Assembly: GCA_035551835.1 (NCBI GenBank)
Contig: DASZMN010000099.1
Location: 24,744 to 88,743 of the forward strand
Direction of reading: 5' to 3'
From: Bog-473 sp035551835
GTDB lineage: Bacteria; Actinomycetota; Acidimicrobiia; Acidimicrobiales; RAAP-2
DNA length: 64,000 bases
Shown: piece after piece, positions 17,090 through 26,186 of the stretch
Numbering within the stretch: position 1 is the stretch's first letter
Layout of the letters: each line of letters opens with the position of its first letter
The notes under the pieces: model-generated
What the model saw: the letters and a program-made list of their open reading frames with translations, nothing else
Databases searched by the model: none
What the model was told of the DNA's origin: nothing
Made by a program: the position numbers and the translations under genes

Positions 17090-18280
17090 ATGGCGGACGA
17101 GCGCACGCCCGAGCCGGCGTCGGATGCGAGCCCCGAGGTCGGCCTCGGCACCATCGCCCGCGAGTGGGGCCGCATCGGTTGCCTCGGTTTCGGTGGTCCA
17201 CCGACGCACATTGCGATGCTGCGCCGGCTCACCGTCGAGCGTGCTCGGTGGATCGACGAGACGGAGTTCGAAGACGCCATCGCGGCAACGAACCTCCTGC
17301 CCGGGCCCGCCTCCACCCAGCTCGCCATCTTCTGCGCCTGGCGGCTGCGTGGCACGCGGGGGGCGCTGGTCGGCGGGGCCTGCTTCATCTGCCCGGGGCT
17401 TGCCCTCATCATCGGGTTGGCCGCGATCTTCCTGGCGTCGAACCCACCCACCTGGATCAAGGGCGCCGCCCTCGGCGCCGGCGCGGCCGTGGCGGCGGTG
17501 GCGATCAACGCCGCCCTCGGGTTGGTGCCGGCGAGCTGGCGCCGCGCCGGCGACCTCCCGGCCCGCCAGGTGCGCTGGGTCCTCTACGCCGTTGCCGGCG
17601 GCGTCGCCGCGGCCACCGTCGGCACCTATCTCGTCCTCGTGTTGTTGGGCTGCGGGTTGGTGGAGCTCGCGATCACCCGAGGGGTGCACTGGCCGCGGGG
17701 TGCGCACGGGTTCGTGATCGCGCCGCTCGGCGTCGTGGTGACAGGCGGTCTCGGCGCCTTGTCGTGGGTGGCGTTGAAGGTGGGCGCGTTGTCGTTCGGC
17801 GGCGGGTTCGTGATCATCCCGCTCATGCAGGCCGACGCGGTCGACCATTACCACTGGATGACGAACACCCAGTTCCTCAACGGGGTGGCCCTCGGACAGA
17901 TCACACCGGGGCCCGTCGTGCAGACGGTGTCGGTGGTCGGCTACGCCGCGGCGGGCGTCGGCGGCGCGCTGCTGGCGGCGCTCATCGCCTTCGCACCGTC
18001 CTTCGTCTTCATCCTCGCGGGGGCCCGGCACTTCGGCGCGCTGCGCACCAACCGGGCGGCGCAATCCTTCCTCGCCGGCGCGGGCCCGGCGGCCATCGGC
18101 GCGATCGCCGGTGCGGCGATCCCGCTTGGGTTGGCCATCGCGCACGTGTGGCAGATCTTCGTTCTGGCCGGCGCGCTCGTGCTCATCGTCGGGCTCCGGC
18201 GCAGCGTCGTCCTGGTCCTGGTCGGCGCGGGTGTCGTCGGCGCCGTGGGGGCCGCGCTGGGGCTGACGGTGGGGGGCTGA
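17090..18280 (+). CDS. chrA: ChrA-type chromate transporter, two-domain
   Basis: A 396-residue inner-membrane transporter of the CHR superfamily, the long type with two homologous halves. Half one opens EWGRIGCLGFGGPPTHIAML with NLLPGPASTQLAIF; half two opens WVALKVGALSFGGGFVIIPLM with LGQITPGPVVQTVSVVGY. These GFGG/PGP motifs are the family hallmarks. About ten hydrophobic segments are visible. Known members export chromate or related oxyanions; no ChrB-type regulator or sulfate gene is nearby. I start at ATG 17090 (MADERTPEP) because family homology begins shortly after. An in-frame ATG at 17042 and an open frame back through the GACGC array also exist, which makes the true start worth testing. 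Confidence 0.85.
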   Translation: MADERTPEPASDASPEVGLGTIAREWGRIGCLGFGGPPTHIAMLRRLTVERARWIDETEFEDAIAATNLLPGPASTQLAIFCAWRLRGTRGALVGGACFICPGLALIIGLAAIFLASNPPTWIKGAALGAGAAVAAVAINAALGLVPASWRRAGDLPARQVRWVLYAVAGGVAAATVGTYLVLVLLGCGLVELAITRGVHWPRGAHGFVIAPLGVVVTGGLGALSWVALKVGALSFGGGFVIIPLMQADAVDHYHWMTNTQFLNGVALGQITPGPVVQTVSVVGYAAAGVGGALLAALIAFAPSFVFILAGARHFGALRTNRAAQSFLAGAGPAAIGAIAGAAIPLGLAIAHVWQIFVLAGALVLIVGLRRSVVLVLVGAGVVGAVGAALGLTVGG

Positions 18281-18329
18281 GACCTCCGAGCGGTCAGCGC
18301 CGGCCAAGGCGCCGGGGCGAGGTGCCGGT

Positions 18330-19235
18330 TCAGGCGCCGCAGGCGCCGTTCGCCGACTTGGCCCTGAACGCGATGGAGACGGACCCCCCGTGCTCGACAC
18401 CGCTCGTGGCGGGCGCGGCGACGTGCACGGGCGCACCGAAGTCGGAGAAGGTCAACGTGGTGACCGTCGTGGACGGCGTAGCGCGGGACGACGATCCCCC
18501 GATGAGCTTGAGCACGCCGGCGTGCACACGGCCACCCGCGTCGTGCGTCGCCACCCGCGCCTGCACGAGCCGACCCTGGTGGTCGACCCAGATGGTCGTC
18601 GGCGAGATCAGCGGCAACGACACCGTCCGGCCGTGTGCGCACACCGCGATCGGCGCGTCGGTGATGAGGTACTTCGTCGACGGCACGCCGTCGACGCCGC
18701 CCGGACCGAGGGCCTGCACGGACTACACCGACTCGATCCCGGCCAGGCCGGCCACAGCATCTTCCGCTCCCGTGCCCACGTCGAGGCCGAAGGCCTGGTG
18801 GACGTCGCGCGGGACTTGGGACTTGATCCACGGCGAGGGCAACGGGTGCCCGGACAGGACCACCACCTCGCGGCGGTACATGGTCTGCCCGATGGCGACG
18901 GTCTCCCCGGTCCAGGCCTGCTCGACCAGGCGGGGGGCGCCACCGTTGGTCGATTCGGACTCGACCTGGTGGTTCAGCTGCGTGACCCGATTGTCCCCGC
19001 TGGTGAAGTCGACGACGCCGCTGCCGACGAAGGCCGAGCGTTGTGACGGGTCCGGGCCCGTGGTGACGCTCGAGAACAGAAGATGGGCCGATCCGGCCGC
19101 CGCGGTGGTCGACAGCACGTCGTCGACCCAGACCGACGCCGGCACGCCGGGCGAGTCCACCTGACCGAGGGCCGCCGCGGCGGCGACGCCGACGCCGAGC
19201 AGGCCGAGCAGGGCCCAGGGGAGGAAGCGGCGCAC
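18330..19235 (-). pseudogene. LolA/LppX-like secreted protein interrupted by an in-frame TAG
   Basis: One reading frame of ~301 codons broken by a single TAG at 18725-18723. The upstream part (170 residues) has a signal peptide MRRFLPWALLGLLGVGVAAAAA and a beta-rich domain (SAHLLFSSVTTG, GSGVVDFTSGDNRVTQLNHQ). The downstream part (about 130 codons, GTG at 18719 possible) continues the same domain: VDGVPSTKYLITDAP, VDHQGRLVQARV and the closing TLTFSDFGAPVHVAAP. This order is that of LolA-fold LppX/LprG-like or DUF1396-type exported proteins that bind lipid. No frameshift is needed, only one base (TAG could derive from TAC or CAG). A recent nonsense mutation, a sequencing error or readthrough are all possible. 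Confidence 0.6.
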
Positions 19236-19238
19236 GAA

Positions 19239-20177
19239 CTAGGTGCCCGAGAAGACGGCGGCCAGCCCCGCGTGCCAGTCCGGGTAGCGCAGCGACCAGC
19301 CGAGCTCCGTGCGCGCCCGCTGGCTCGAGACGGCGGGCTGGTCACACAGGAGATAGGTCAGGAACTTTCCGGCACCGACGCGCACCACCGCTTCGGGGAC
19401 GCGGCGCGGTGGCTTGACCCCCATCAGGCCCGCGACGAAGGGCATCCACTCCGACGCCGGCGCGGGCACGTCGTCGGCGACGTTGAAGATCCCGGTCGGG
19501 CCCTCGAGGGCCGCCACGGTGGCGGCGGCCGCGTCCTCGATGTGCACCAGGCCGAAGATCCCCCCGCCCGCGCCGGGCAGCGGCATCATGCGCCGCTTCA
19601 GCAACGTCGGGTAGAGGCCGCCCGGGGCGAAGTAGGTGCCCGGACCGTAAAAGGAGCCGTAGCGCAGGACGACGCTCTCTATCCCGGAGTCGCCGAGGGT
19701 GTTCGACTCGAGGGTGGCGACCGAGCCGGTGAGGATGCCGAGCTGCCCCCTGGCCTCGGTCCAGAGCGGGTCGGCCTCGGTGCGCACACCGGGCCCGGGG
19801 CGGTAGGCGAAGGCGATGCTCTGCGCCACGATGCGCCGGGCCCCCGCGCGCCGGGCGGCGCCGACCAAGGTCGCGGAGACCTCTCGGCGCAGGCGGGTCG
19901 TCATGTCGAAGCCGCGCTTGACCGCCAACGGGTTGGCCGAACGGGCCAGGCTCGTCAGCTGGTTGACGACGACGTCGGGCCTGAACCCCTCCACGGCGCG
20001 CCGCAAGGTGTCCGTGTCGAAGGCGTCGCCGACCGCCGGAACGACGCCGGGCACACCCAGGGCGGCCACCCGGTCGCCGCGGCGGGAGTAGACGGCGATG
20101 TCGTGTCCTGCGGCGGCCAGCGCCGCGACGAGGGAGCGCCCGATGGCGCCGGTGCCGCCCGCGATGAACACCCGCAT
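19239..20177 (-). CDS. NAD-dependent epimerase/dehydratase family protein
   Basis: A 312-residue extended SDR. The N-terminal Rossmann motif MRVFIAGGTGAIGRSL marks the start at ATG 20177 (the frame is open further up to 20216, but homology starts here). Other family signs are DVVVNQLTSLAR, RIVAQSIAFAYRPG, the GIESVVLRYGSFYGPG active-site region with a Tyr, and GLVHIEDAAAATVAALEG. The C-terminus (RARTELGWSLRYPDWHAGL) is usual for the sugar-nucleotide epimerase-like group. It lies 3 bp upstream of the interrupted lipoprotein-like gene in the same direction, so they may be cotranscribed. Substrate unknown. Confidence 0.8.
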   Translation of the reverse strand: MRVFIAGGTGAIGRSLVAALAAAGHDIAVYSRRGDRVAALGVPGVVPAVGDAFDTDTLRRAVEGFRPDVVVNQLTSLARSANPLAVKRGFDMTTRLRREVSATLVGAARRAGARRIVAQSIAFAYRPGPGVRTEADPLWTEARGQLGILTGSVATLESNTLGDSGIESVVLRYGSFYGPGTYFAPGGLYPTLLKRRMMPLPGAGGGIFGLVHIEDAAAATVAALEGPTGIFNVADDVPAPASEWMPFVAGLMGVKPPRRVPEAVVRVGAGKFLTYLLCDQPAVSSQRARTELGWSLRYPDWHAGLAAVFSGT

Positions 20178-20268
20178 CGCGCCGAGGATATTGCCGGCGA
20201 CGGGCCGCGCGACCACGGCGCGGGAGGGGGGACCAGGGGCAGGCCTGGGGCTTTGGCAGGATGTCGGG

Positions 20269-21159
20269 GTGAGCGACCAAAGCGGCTACCCCGGCGCGCC
20301 GCCCGGGTGGTACCCCGATCCGGCGGGTGGCCCGGGCCAGCGCTGGTGGGACGGCTACGCGTGGAGCGAGGCCGTCGTGGTGCCCCAGCAGCCGCCCCCA
20401 CCGCCGTGGGCCGGTTCCGCGGCGCCGTCGGGACCGCCGATCGGGCCGGCGCCGTGGGCCGTCGCGTCGGAGCGGCTCGAGACGTACAACACGTCGGGCC
20501 TCGTGGCCAGCGAGATGGGCATGGCGCCGGTGGCTCGGTTCTCGCTGGGCCTGCCCGGCCTCGTCGGCGTGCTCGCCCTGTTGGTCGTGCGCACGCAGTC
20601 GTCGCAGATGCTCCAGCTGGGTCAGGACTTCAAGGTCGCCTACGACGACGCCGCACGCGGCCTCCCGACGCCGCAGTTCCCCAACACGCCCTTCAGCCCG
20701 TGGTTCGTCGTCCTGGGCCTGGTGGCCGGCGCGGGACTGGTGGTGACCGTCATGTGGCAGCACCGCGCCGCGTCGGCGGCCCGCGCCCTCGGGTTCCCGG
20801 CGACGTGCTCGCCCGCCTGGGGCGTGGGCTCGTGGTTCGTGCCCGTCGTGAACTATTGGTTTCCGTATCTCGCGCTCCGGGACTGCCTCCCGCCCGACGA
20901 TGCCCACCGCGGGCTGGTCCTGCAATGGTGGCTGGCCTTCGTCGCCGGGGGGTCGCTCGGTTTCGCCGCGTTCATCGCCGGCTTCTTCTCGTCGGGGGTG
21001 GCGGTGGGACTCTCGATCCCGGCCGCGGTCCTCTACGTCGCGGTGCTGGCGTCCGCGCCGCGCGTCGTCGTCGCGATCACCGTTGCGCACCGCGTCGCGC
21101 TGGGTGGTGCCGGCGGTCCTGGCGGTCCCGGCGGGCCCGATCCCCTCGCCGGTGGCTGA
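20269..21159 (+). CDS. DUF4328-type membrane protein with DUF2510 tag
   Basis: A 296-residue membrane protein. The N-terminus contains the short DUF2510 motif GWYPDPAGGPGQRWWDGYAW, common at the ends of actinobacterial membrane proteins, followed by a Pro-rich linker. After that come about six hydrophobic segments with VNYWFPYLALRDCLPPDD in the middle, the DUF4328 signature, and a Gly/Pro tail. GTG start at 20269. Function is not known. It is divergent from the epimerase and 117 bp upstream of the pst operon, separated from it by the candidate PHO box. Confidence 0.72.
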   Translation: MSDQSGYPGAPPGWYPDPAGGPGQRWWDGYAWSEAVVVPQQPPPPPWAGSAAPSGPPIGPAPWAVASERLETYNTSGLVASEMGMAPVARFSLGLPGLVGVLALLVVRTQSSQMLQLGQDFKVAYDDAARGLPTPQFPNTPFSPWFVVLGLVAGAGLVVTVMWQHRAASAARALGFPATCSPAWGVGSWFVPVVNYWFPYLALRDCLPPDDAHRGLVLQWWLAFVAGGSLGFAAFIAGFFSSGVAVGLSIPAAVLYVAVLASAPRVVVAITVAHRVALGGAGGPGGPGGPDPLAGG

Positions 21160-21214
21160 CGTCGGGTTGGGACCAACTGGGATGTGCGCAGAGGTTGCCG
21201 AGTCCTAGCAAACT

Positions 21215-21253
21215 GTTCATCCTGAGATTGCGCTCCTGTTGCCGGGCGTTCAC
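21215..21253 (+). promoter_or_regulatory. Candidate PHO box upstream of the pst operon
   Basis: GTTCAT at 21215 and GTTCAC at 21248 are exactly 33 bp apart, three turns of the 11-bp unit that PhoP uses in actinobacteria. A second pair, GTTGCC at 21194 and 21238, is 44 bp apart, four units. Location 24 bp before the pstB start fits phosphate-starvation control. The middle units match poorly, so this is a candidate by pattern. Confidence 0.5.
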
Positions 21254-21276
21254 TTCGCCTCGCTACGTTCCAGGTA

Positions 21277-22137
21277 GTGGCAGACGCGGAGACAAAGCAG
21301 ACTCGTAACGGTCTCGTTACGACGCAGGCAGGGCCGGTTATCGACGACGCCCTGCTGTCGCTCGACCCCGACGCGCTGCGGCCCGAAGCGGTGATGGAGT
21401 CGATCAAGCTGGACCTCGGCTTCTCGGGGCGGATGGTGCTGGCCGACGTCAACGTGTCGCTCAAGCGGGGCTCGATCACGGCGCTGATCGGTCCGACCGG
21501 GTCGGGCAAGTCGACCTTCCTGCGCACGCTCAACCGCATGAACGACCGGGTCCCCGGCTTCGCCCGCCAGGGCGACGTGACCTACGACAGCCAGAGCTTG
21601 TGGGCGCCGAGCGTCGACCTGCTCACCTTGCGCCGGCGGGTCGGCATGCTGTTCCAGCGTCCCAACCCGTTCCCGATGTCGATCAAGGACAACGTCGTGG
21701 CCGGTGTGAAGGCGCACCGCATCGCCAAGGGCAAGCAGCTCGACGTCGTGTGCGAGCGGCGGCTGACCGAGGTCGGCCTGTGGGACATGGTGAAGGACCG
21801 CCTGAACGACTCGCCGTTCCGCCTCTCGGGTGGTCAGCAGCAGCTGCTCTGCCTCGCCCGGGCCCTGGCCGTCGGTCCCGAGGTGCTGCTCCTCGACGAG
21901 CCGACCTCGGCGCTGGACCCGGTGACGACGGAGTCGATCGAGTCGCTGATCAAGACGCTGACGCCGGCGCTCAGCCTGATCGTGGTGACGCACAACCTCG
22001 GGCAGGCCATGCGGATCTCGAATCAGACCATGTTCTTCTACCAAGGCGCACTGGTGGAACACGGCCCGACGGACGACCTGTTCAACCGTCCGTCGCATCC
22101 CGACACCGAGCGCTACGTGACCGGGCGGATGGGCTAG
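21277..22137 (+). CDS. pstB: Phosphate ABC transporter ATP-binding protein PstB
   Basis: The 286-residue ATPase of the high-affinity phosphate importer. Walker A GPTGSGKST at 72-80, an RPNPFPMSI segment diagnostic for PstB, signature LSGGQQQ at 183-189, Walker B LLLDEP at 204-209 and the switch His in VVTHNL. The first ~40 residues are an extra N-terminal extension beyond usual PstB. GTG start. It is the first gene of the operon, upstream of pstS, whereas the common order is pstSCAB. A candidate PHO box precedes it. 136 bp separate it from pstS, so pstS may also have its own control. Confidence 0.92.
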   Translation: MADAETKQTRNGLVTTQAGPVIDDALLSLDPDALRPEAVMESIKLDLGFSGRMVLADVNVSLKRGSITALIGPTGSGKSTFLRTLNRMNDRVPGFARQGDVTYDSQSLWAPSVDLLTLRRRVGMLFQRPNPFPMSIKDNVVAGVKAHRIAKGKQLDVVCERRLTEVGLWDMVKDRLNDSPFRLSGGQQQLLCLARALAVGPEVLLLDEPTSALDPVTTESIESLIKTLTPALSLIVVTHNLGQAMRISNQTMFFYQGALVEHGPTDDLFNRPSHPDTERYVTGRMG

Positions 22138-22273
22138 GGCTCGAACCAAGGATCGGGCCGACGGCGACACCCGGGAGACGCCATTGCCTTTAACCCTGAC
22201 CGACTCCGAGCTTTCGGATTCGTCGGATCAACCAGAGCAACACCCAAGTATCCACCTCACAAGGAGAGAACCT

Positions 22274-23398
22274 GTGACCAAATTGATGAGAGCGACACGA
22301 TTGACGCGAGGAGCGGTCGCCGCAGTCGCGGCGTGCCTCGCGCTGAGCTCGGTCGTCCTCAGCACGGCCGCATCGGCGAGCACCAAGCTCCCCAGCAGCG
22401 GCGTAGAGACGCCCTCGGGCGGCACGCTGACCGAGACGGGCAGCACCCTGCTCTACCCCCTCTTCAACCTGTGGGCGGGCGGCTACAACGAGAAGTTCAC
22501 CAGCGTCAATGTGCAGACGGCCGGGACGGGGTCGGGCACCGGGATCTCCGACGCCGAGAACAACACCGTCGACATCGGCGCGTCGGACGCGTACCTCTCG
22601 CCGAGCGTGGCGACGTCCAACCCGGACCTGACGAACATCCCGCTCGCGATCTCCTCGCAGATCGTGGCGTACAACGTCCCGGGCGTCCTGTCGCACCTGA
22701 AGCTCACGGGCAAGGTGCTCTCGGAGATCTACCAGGGCACGGTGACCAAGTGGAACGCCTCGCAGATTGCGAACCTCAACCCCGGGGTCACGCTGCCGAA
22801 CATTCCGATCGTGACCCTGCACCGTTCCGACAGCAGCGGTGACACGTTCCTCTTCACGACGTACTTGTCCAAGACGGACGCGTCGGGCTGGGGCACCAAG
22901 ATCGGCTTCAACACGACGGTCCCGTGGCCAGCCGCACCGGGCGCGCTCGGCGAGTCCGGCAACTCGGGCATGGTGACGGGCTGCAAGGCCACGCCGGGCT
23001 GCATCGCCTACGTCGGCATCAGCTACCTGACCCAGGCCCTCCAGGCCGGTCTCGGCTACGCCTCGCTGCAGAACGCCAAGGGCCAGTACGAGCTGCCAAC
23101 CCAGGCCGCCATCGCCGCCGAGGCCGCATCCTTTGTGAAGAAGACGCCGGCCAACGGCACGATCTCGCTGATCTACGGCTCGGCCAACGGTGGCTACCCG
23201 ATCATCAACTACGAGTACGCCATCGTCTCGACGCACCAGTCGAGCTCCTCGACGGCGAAGTCGATCCGCTCCTTCCTGGAGTGGGCGATCAACCCGAAGG
23301 ACGGCGCCGGCGCCTCGTACCTGGCGCAGGTGAACTTCCAGCAGCTGCCTTCGAAGGTTGAGGCGCAGTCGGTCAAGCAGATCCTGGCCATCCAATAA
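22274..23398 (+). CDS. pstS: Phosphate ABC transporter substrate-binding protein PstS
   Basis: A 374-residue exported phosphate-binding protein. GTG start at 22274 with an ideal AAGGAGAG ribosome site 6 bp upstream; the signal peptide runs to about SAASAS, without a lipobox cysteine, so it may be released by signal peptidase I. Then the PstS features: GGTLTETGSTLLYPLFN (phosphate-binding loop), DIGASDAYLS, VTLHRSDSSGDTFLFTTYL and NGTISLIYG. Stop is followed after 2 bp by pstC. The frame is open upstream to 22184 but the ribosome site fixes the start. Confidence 0.92.
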   Translation: MTKLMRATRLTRGAVAAVAACLALSSVVLSTAASASTKLPSSGVETPSGGTLTETGSTLLYPLFNLWAGGYNEKFTSVNVQTAGTGSGTGISDAENNTVDIGASDAYLSPSVATSNPDLTNIPLAISSQIVAYNVPGVLSHLKLTGKVLSEIYQGTVTKWNASQIANLNPGVTLPNIPIVTLHRSDSSGDTFLFTTYLSKTDASGWGTKIGFNTTVPWPAAPGALGESGNSGMVTGCKATPGCIAYVGISYLTQALQAGLGYASLQNAKGQYELPTQAAIAAEAASFVKKTPANGTISLIYGSANGGYPIINYEYAIVSTHQSSSSTAKSIRSFLEWAINPKDGAGASYLAQVNFQQLPSKVEAQSVKQILAIQ

Positions 23399-23400
23399 CG

Positions 23401-24501
23401 ATGACGTCCGTCGAAGGCGCGGCGGGGGCACCCGCTCCCGTCGCGCCTTCAGGACAACCGGTCCGTCCGGAGCCATTCCTCCGCCGGGTGGGGACCTTCT
23501 TCCGAAACAACGAAGAGCACGGCTGGCGCTGGGGTTCGCGCGTCGCGGTCTACCTGCCGCTGGCCGCGCTGATCTTCGCCGTTGCGATCCTGGCCCACAA
23601 GGCGTGGCCCGCCATCCGGGTGAACGGCTGGCAGTTCTTCTACGGCAAGAATTGGACCTACGGCCAGAGCTACGGCGCGGTCGTCCACACCGACGGGGTC
23701 GCCCACGCGGCGGGCTCCGAGTTCGGCGCCTGGCCCATCGTCGCCGGCACGATCCAGTCCTCCGTCATCGCCCTCATCATCGCGGTGCCGCTGTCGATCG
23801 GTGCCGCCTTCGCTCTGACCGAGCGGCTGCCGGGCTGGATCACCCGTCCGCTCGGCTTCGCCATTGAGATCCTCGCCGGGGTGCCGAGCGTGGTCATCGG
23901 CCTGTGGGGCCTCCTCACCTTCGGGCCGTGGCTGGCCCAGCACATCTACCCGACGCTGGCCGACATCGCCGGGTGGTTCCCCGACGTGGAGCCCTTCAGC
24001 TTCTTCCGCGGCCCGACCGGTGCGGGCGAGGGCCTGCTCACGGCCGGCATCGTCCTCGGCATGATGATCATCCCGATCATCGCGTCAACGACCCGCGACC
24101 TCTTCATGTCCGTGCCGCCGCTGCCCAAGGAGGGGGGCGAGGCGCTCGGCATGACCAACTGGGAGGTGGCGAACAGGATCACTCTGCCCTGGGTGCGCTC
24201 GGGCATCATCGGCGCCAGCGTCCTCGGACTGGGGCGGGCGCTGGGCGAGACGATCGCCGTCGCGCTCGTCGGCGGCGCGTCGCTACGCCTCGCGCCGAAC
24301 ATCTATCAGCCCTTCGGCACGATCGCGGCGACGATCCTCACCCAACTCGAGGGTGCCCTGACCGACGGGACCGGCTTCGCCGTGGCCACCCTCGCCGAGC
24401 TCGCCCTCGTGCTCGCCGTGATCTCGGTTGCGGTGAACCTGGCCTCCCGCTGGATCGTGGCCCGGACCTCGCGTGTCGGTGCCCCGGTCGGTGGGGCATG
24501 A
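23401..24501 (+). CDS. pstC: Phosphate ABC transporter permease PstC
   Basis: A 366-residue inner-membrane permease of the phosphate importer. Hydrophobic segments start near residue 50; a periplasmic loop with NGWQFFYGKNWTYG follows the first one, then the EAA-type loop GGEALGMTNWEVANRITLPW that docks PstB. ATG 2 bp after the pstS stop; the 3' end overlaps pstA in an ATGA arrangement. The first ~50 residues, charged and Pro-rich, are cytosolic. Confidence 0.92.
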   Translation: MTSVEGAAGAPAPVAPSGQPVRPEPFLRRVGTFFRNNEEHGWRWGSRVAVYLPLAALIFAVAILAHKAWPAIRVNGWQFFYGKNWTYGQSYGAVVHTDGVAHAAGSEFGAWPIVAGTIQSSVIALIIAVPLSIGAAFALTERLPGWITRPLGFAIEILAGVPSVVIGLWGLLTFGPWLAQHIYPTLADIAGWFPDVEPFSFFRGPTGAGEGLLTAGIVLGMMIIPIIASTTRDLFMSVPPLPKEGGEALGMTNWEVANRITLPWVRSGIIGASVLGLGRALGETIAVALVGGASLRLAPNIYQPFGTIAATILTQLEGALTDGTGFAVATLAELALVLAVISVAVNLASRWIVARTSRVGAPVGGA

Positions 24502-25517
24502 CCACCGTCGCCACGCCGCCCGCCTCGGGGTCGAAGGCACCGTCGCCGCTCTCGGCCGGGCCCTCGACGCGTCGGCGCCGGATGGGATCCATCGGATTCC
24601 GGATCTTCACCTACGCCGCGCTGCTCCTCATCGTCGTGCCGGCGGCCTGGGTCCTCCTCGGGGTCCTGTTCAAGGCCGCGGCACACTGGCGCTGGGATGT
24701 GCTGTGGACGAAGTTGACGCCAGCCGGGGGCGGGCTGCGCGATCAGATCCTCGGGACGCTGATCCTCATGGTCGGGGTGCTCATCATCGCGGGCACCATC
24801 GGCGTGCTGGCGGGCATCCACCTGTCGGAGATGGCACCGATCCGCAAGAACGGGAAGCGCAGCGGCGGCTTCCTGCGGACGTCGTCGGACGTCCTGGCCG
24901 GCTTCCCGTCCATCGTGCTCGGCTACGTCGGGTATACCGCGTTCGTCGTCGGCCTGCACTGGGGCTACTCGCTCCCGGCGGCGCTCATCATTCTTTCAAT
25001 CATGGTGGTCCCCTACATCGCCAAGACGACCGAGAACTCGCTGCGCCAGGTCCCGACCGGCTACCGCGAGGGTGCCGAGGCCCTGGGGATGACGATGGGC
25101 TACTCACTGCGCAAGGTGGTGCTCAAGAGCGCCGCACCCGGCATCGTGACCGGACTGTTGCTGGCCATGGCCATCGCCTGCGGCGAGACGGCGCCGCTGA
25201 TCTACACCGCAGGCTTCGCCAACACGCTGCCGCACACGTTGACGCATGCGCAGTTCCCATACCTGACCTACGTCGTGTTCACCTTCTACGACCAGCCCAA
25301 CGTCCAGCTGCACTACCTGTCCTACGACGCGGCGTTGATCCTGATCGTCATCGTGCTGCTGTTGTTGGTGCTCAGCCGGATGCTGGTGGCGCGGACGCAG
25401 CGCCACGCCGAGGGGGCGCGCACGCGGACCCGTACCCCGCGCTCGCCCCGCCGGCCCAAGGACGGGGACCCCAACAGTGGAGGAGTCGACCTGGCGGGGG
25501 TCGCCGCCCGCTTCTGA
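24498..25517 (+). CDS. pstA: Phosphate ABC transporter permease PstA
   Basis: A 339-residue permease pairing with PstC. ATG overlaps the pstC stop by 4 bp. The Ser/Pro-rich N-terminus is followed by a membrane helix (FTYAALLLIVVPAAWVLLG), ISP-like IHLSEMAP, ASDVLAGFPSIVLGYVGY, and the EAA loop EGAEALGMTMGYSLRKVVL. Unusual: a ~45-residue basic, Arg/Pro-rich cytosolic tail. It is the last gene of the operon; no phoU follows. Confidence 0.92.
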   Translation: MTTVATPPASGSKAPSPLSAGPSTRRRRMGSIGFRIFTYAALLLIVVPAAWVLLGVLFKAAAHWRWDVLWTKLTPAGGGLRDQILGTLILMVGVLIIAGTIGVLAGIHLSEMAPIRKNGKRSGGFLRTSSDVLAGFPSIVLGYVGYTAFVVGLHWGYSLPAALIILSIMVVPYIAKTTENSLRQVPTGYREGAEALGMTMGYSLRKVVLKSAAPGIVTGLLLAMAIACGETAPLIYTAGFANTLPHTLTHAQFPYLTYVVFTFYDQPNVQLHYLSYDAALILIVIVLLLLVLSRMLVARTQRHAEGARTRTRTPRSPRRPKDGDPNSGGVDLAGVAARF

Positions 25518-25618
25518 GGACCGGTTGGGGTACCCGTTGGCCTCACTAAGGTGACGCCGATCGTCGCCGCCCGGGATTCGGTTGGGCCGGTGCGCGTCCG
25601 AACCTTGAAGGAGGAGCG

Positions 25619-26185
25619 TTGAGCGCAGGACCTGAATGGGGACCGCTGGCCCGCCTGGCCGGCATCTGGGAAGGCGAGCAGGGCGAGGACGTCGCGTTCG
25701 CCAACGCCGACGCAAAGGTCGGCCTCACCCCTTACCGCGAACACATCGACTTCAAGCCCTTTGGCCCGGTCGAGAACGGCAGCCAAGTGCTCTACGGCCT
25801 CGACTACCGCATGGCGGCGTGGCGCGGGATCGAGGAGAACCCCTTCCACACCGAGGTCGGGTACTGGCTCTGGGACGCGCGGGACAGCGAGGTCGTCCGC
25901 TGTTTCCTCATCCCGCGGGGCTCGGCGGTCGTGGCGGGTGGCATCGTGGCCCCCGACGCCACCACGTTCAACCTCGAGGCGCGGGTGGGCAACCAGACCT
26001 ACGGCATCCTGTCCAACAACTGGCTCGACAAGAACGCCCGGACTATCCGCTACGAGGTGACGATCGACACCAGCGTCGACGACGAGTTCACCTACACCGA
26101 GACCTCGGTCATCCACCACGCCCGGATGCCCGAGGAGGTGGTCCACACCGACCGCAACACGCTGCGCCGGATCGCCGAGGCCTAG
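25619..26185 (+). CDS. Nitrobindin-like heme-binding FABP-family protein
   Basis: A 188-residue beta-barrel protein of the FABP-like/nitrobindin group (DUF1794). It begins with LARLAGIWEGEQG, the entry strand with the family GxWxG motif, and has ENPFHTEVGYWLW, the equivalent of the 'lHsEtG' strand. Nitrobindins bind ferric heme in a 10-stranded barrel and interact with nitric oxide; this one is longer than the mycobacterial type and I cannot point to the proximal His with confidence. TTG start with the perfect ribosome site AAGGAGGAG 2 bp upstream spacing from gcg. Probably monocistronic. Confidence 0.6.
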   Translation: MSAGPEWGPLARLAGIWEGEQGEDVAFANADAKVGLTPYREHIDFKPFGPVENGSQVLYGLDYRMAAWRGIEENPFHTEVGYWLWDARDSEVVRCFLIPRGSAVVAGGIVAPDATTFNLEARVGNQTYGILSNNWLDKNARTIRYEVTIDTSVDDEFTYTETSVIHHARMPEEVVHTDRNTLRRIAEA

Positions 26186-26186
26186 G

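Noticed and set aside
22205..22218. TCCGA-gctt-TCGGA hairpin between pstB and pstS
   Set aside because: Only a 5-bp stem without T-run; too weak to call a terminator or attenuator.
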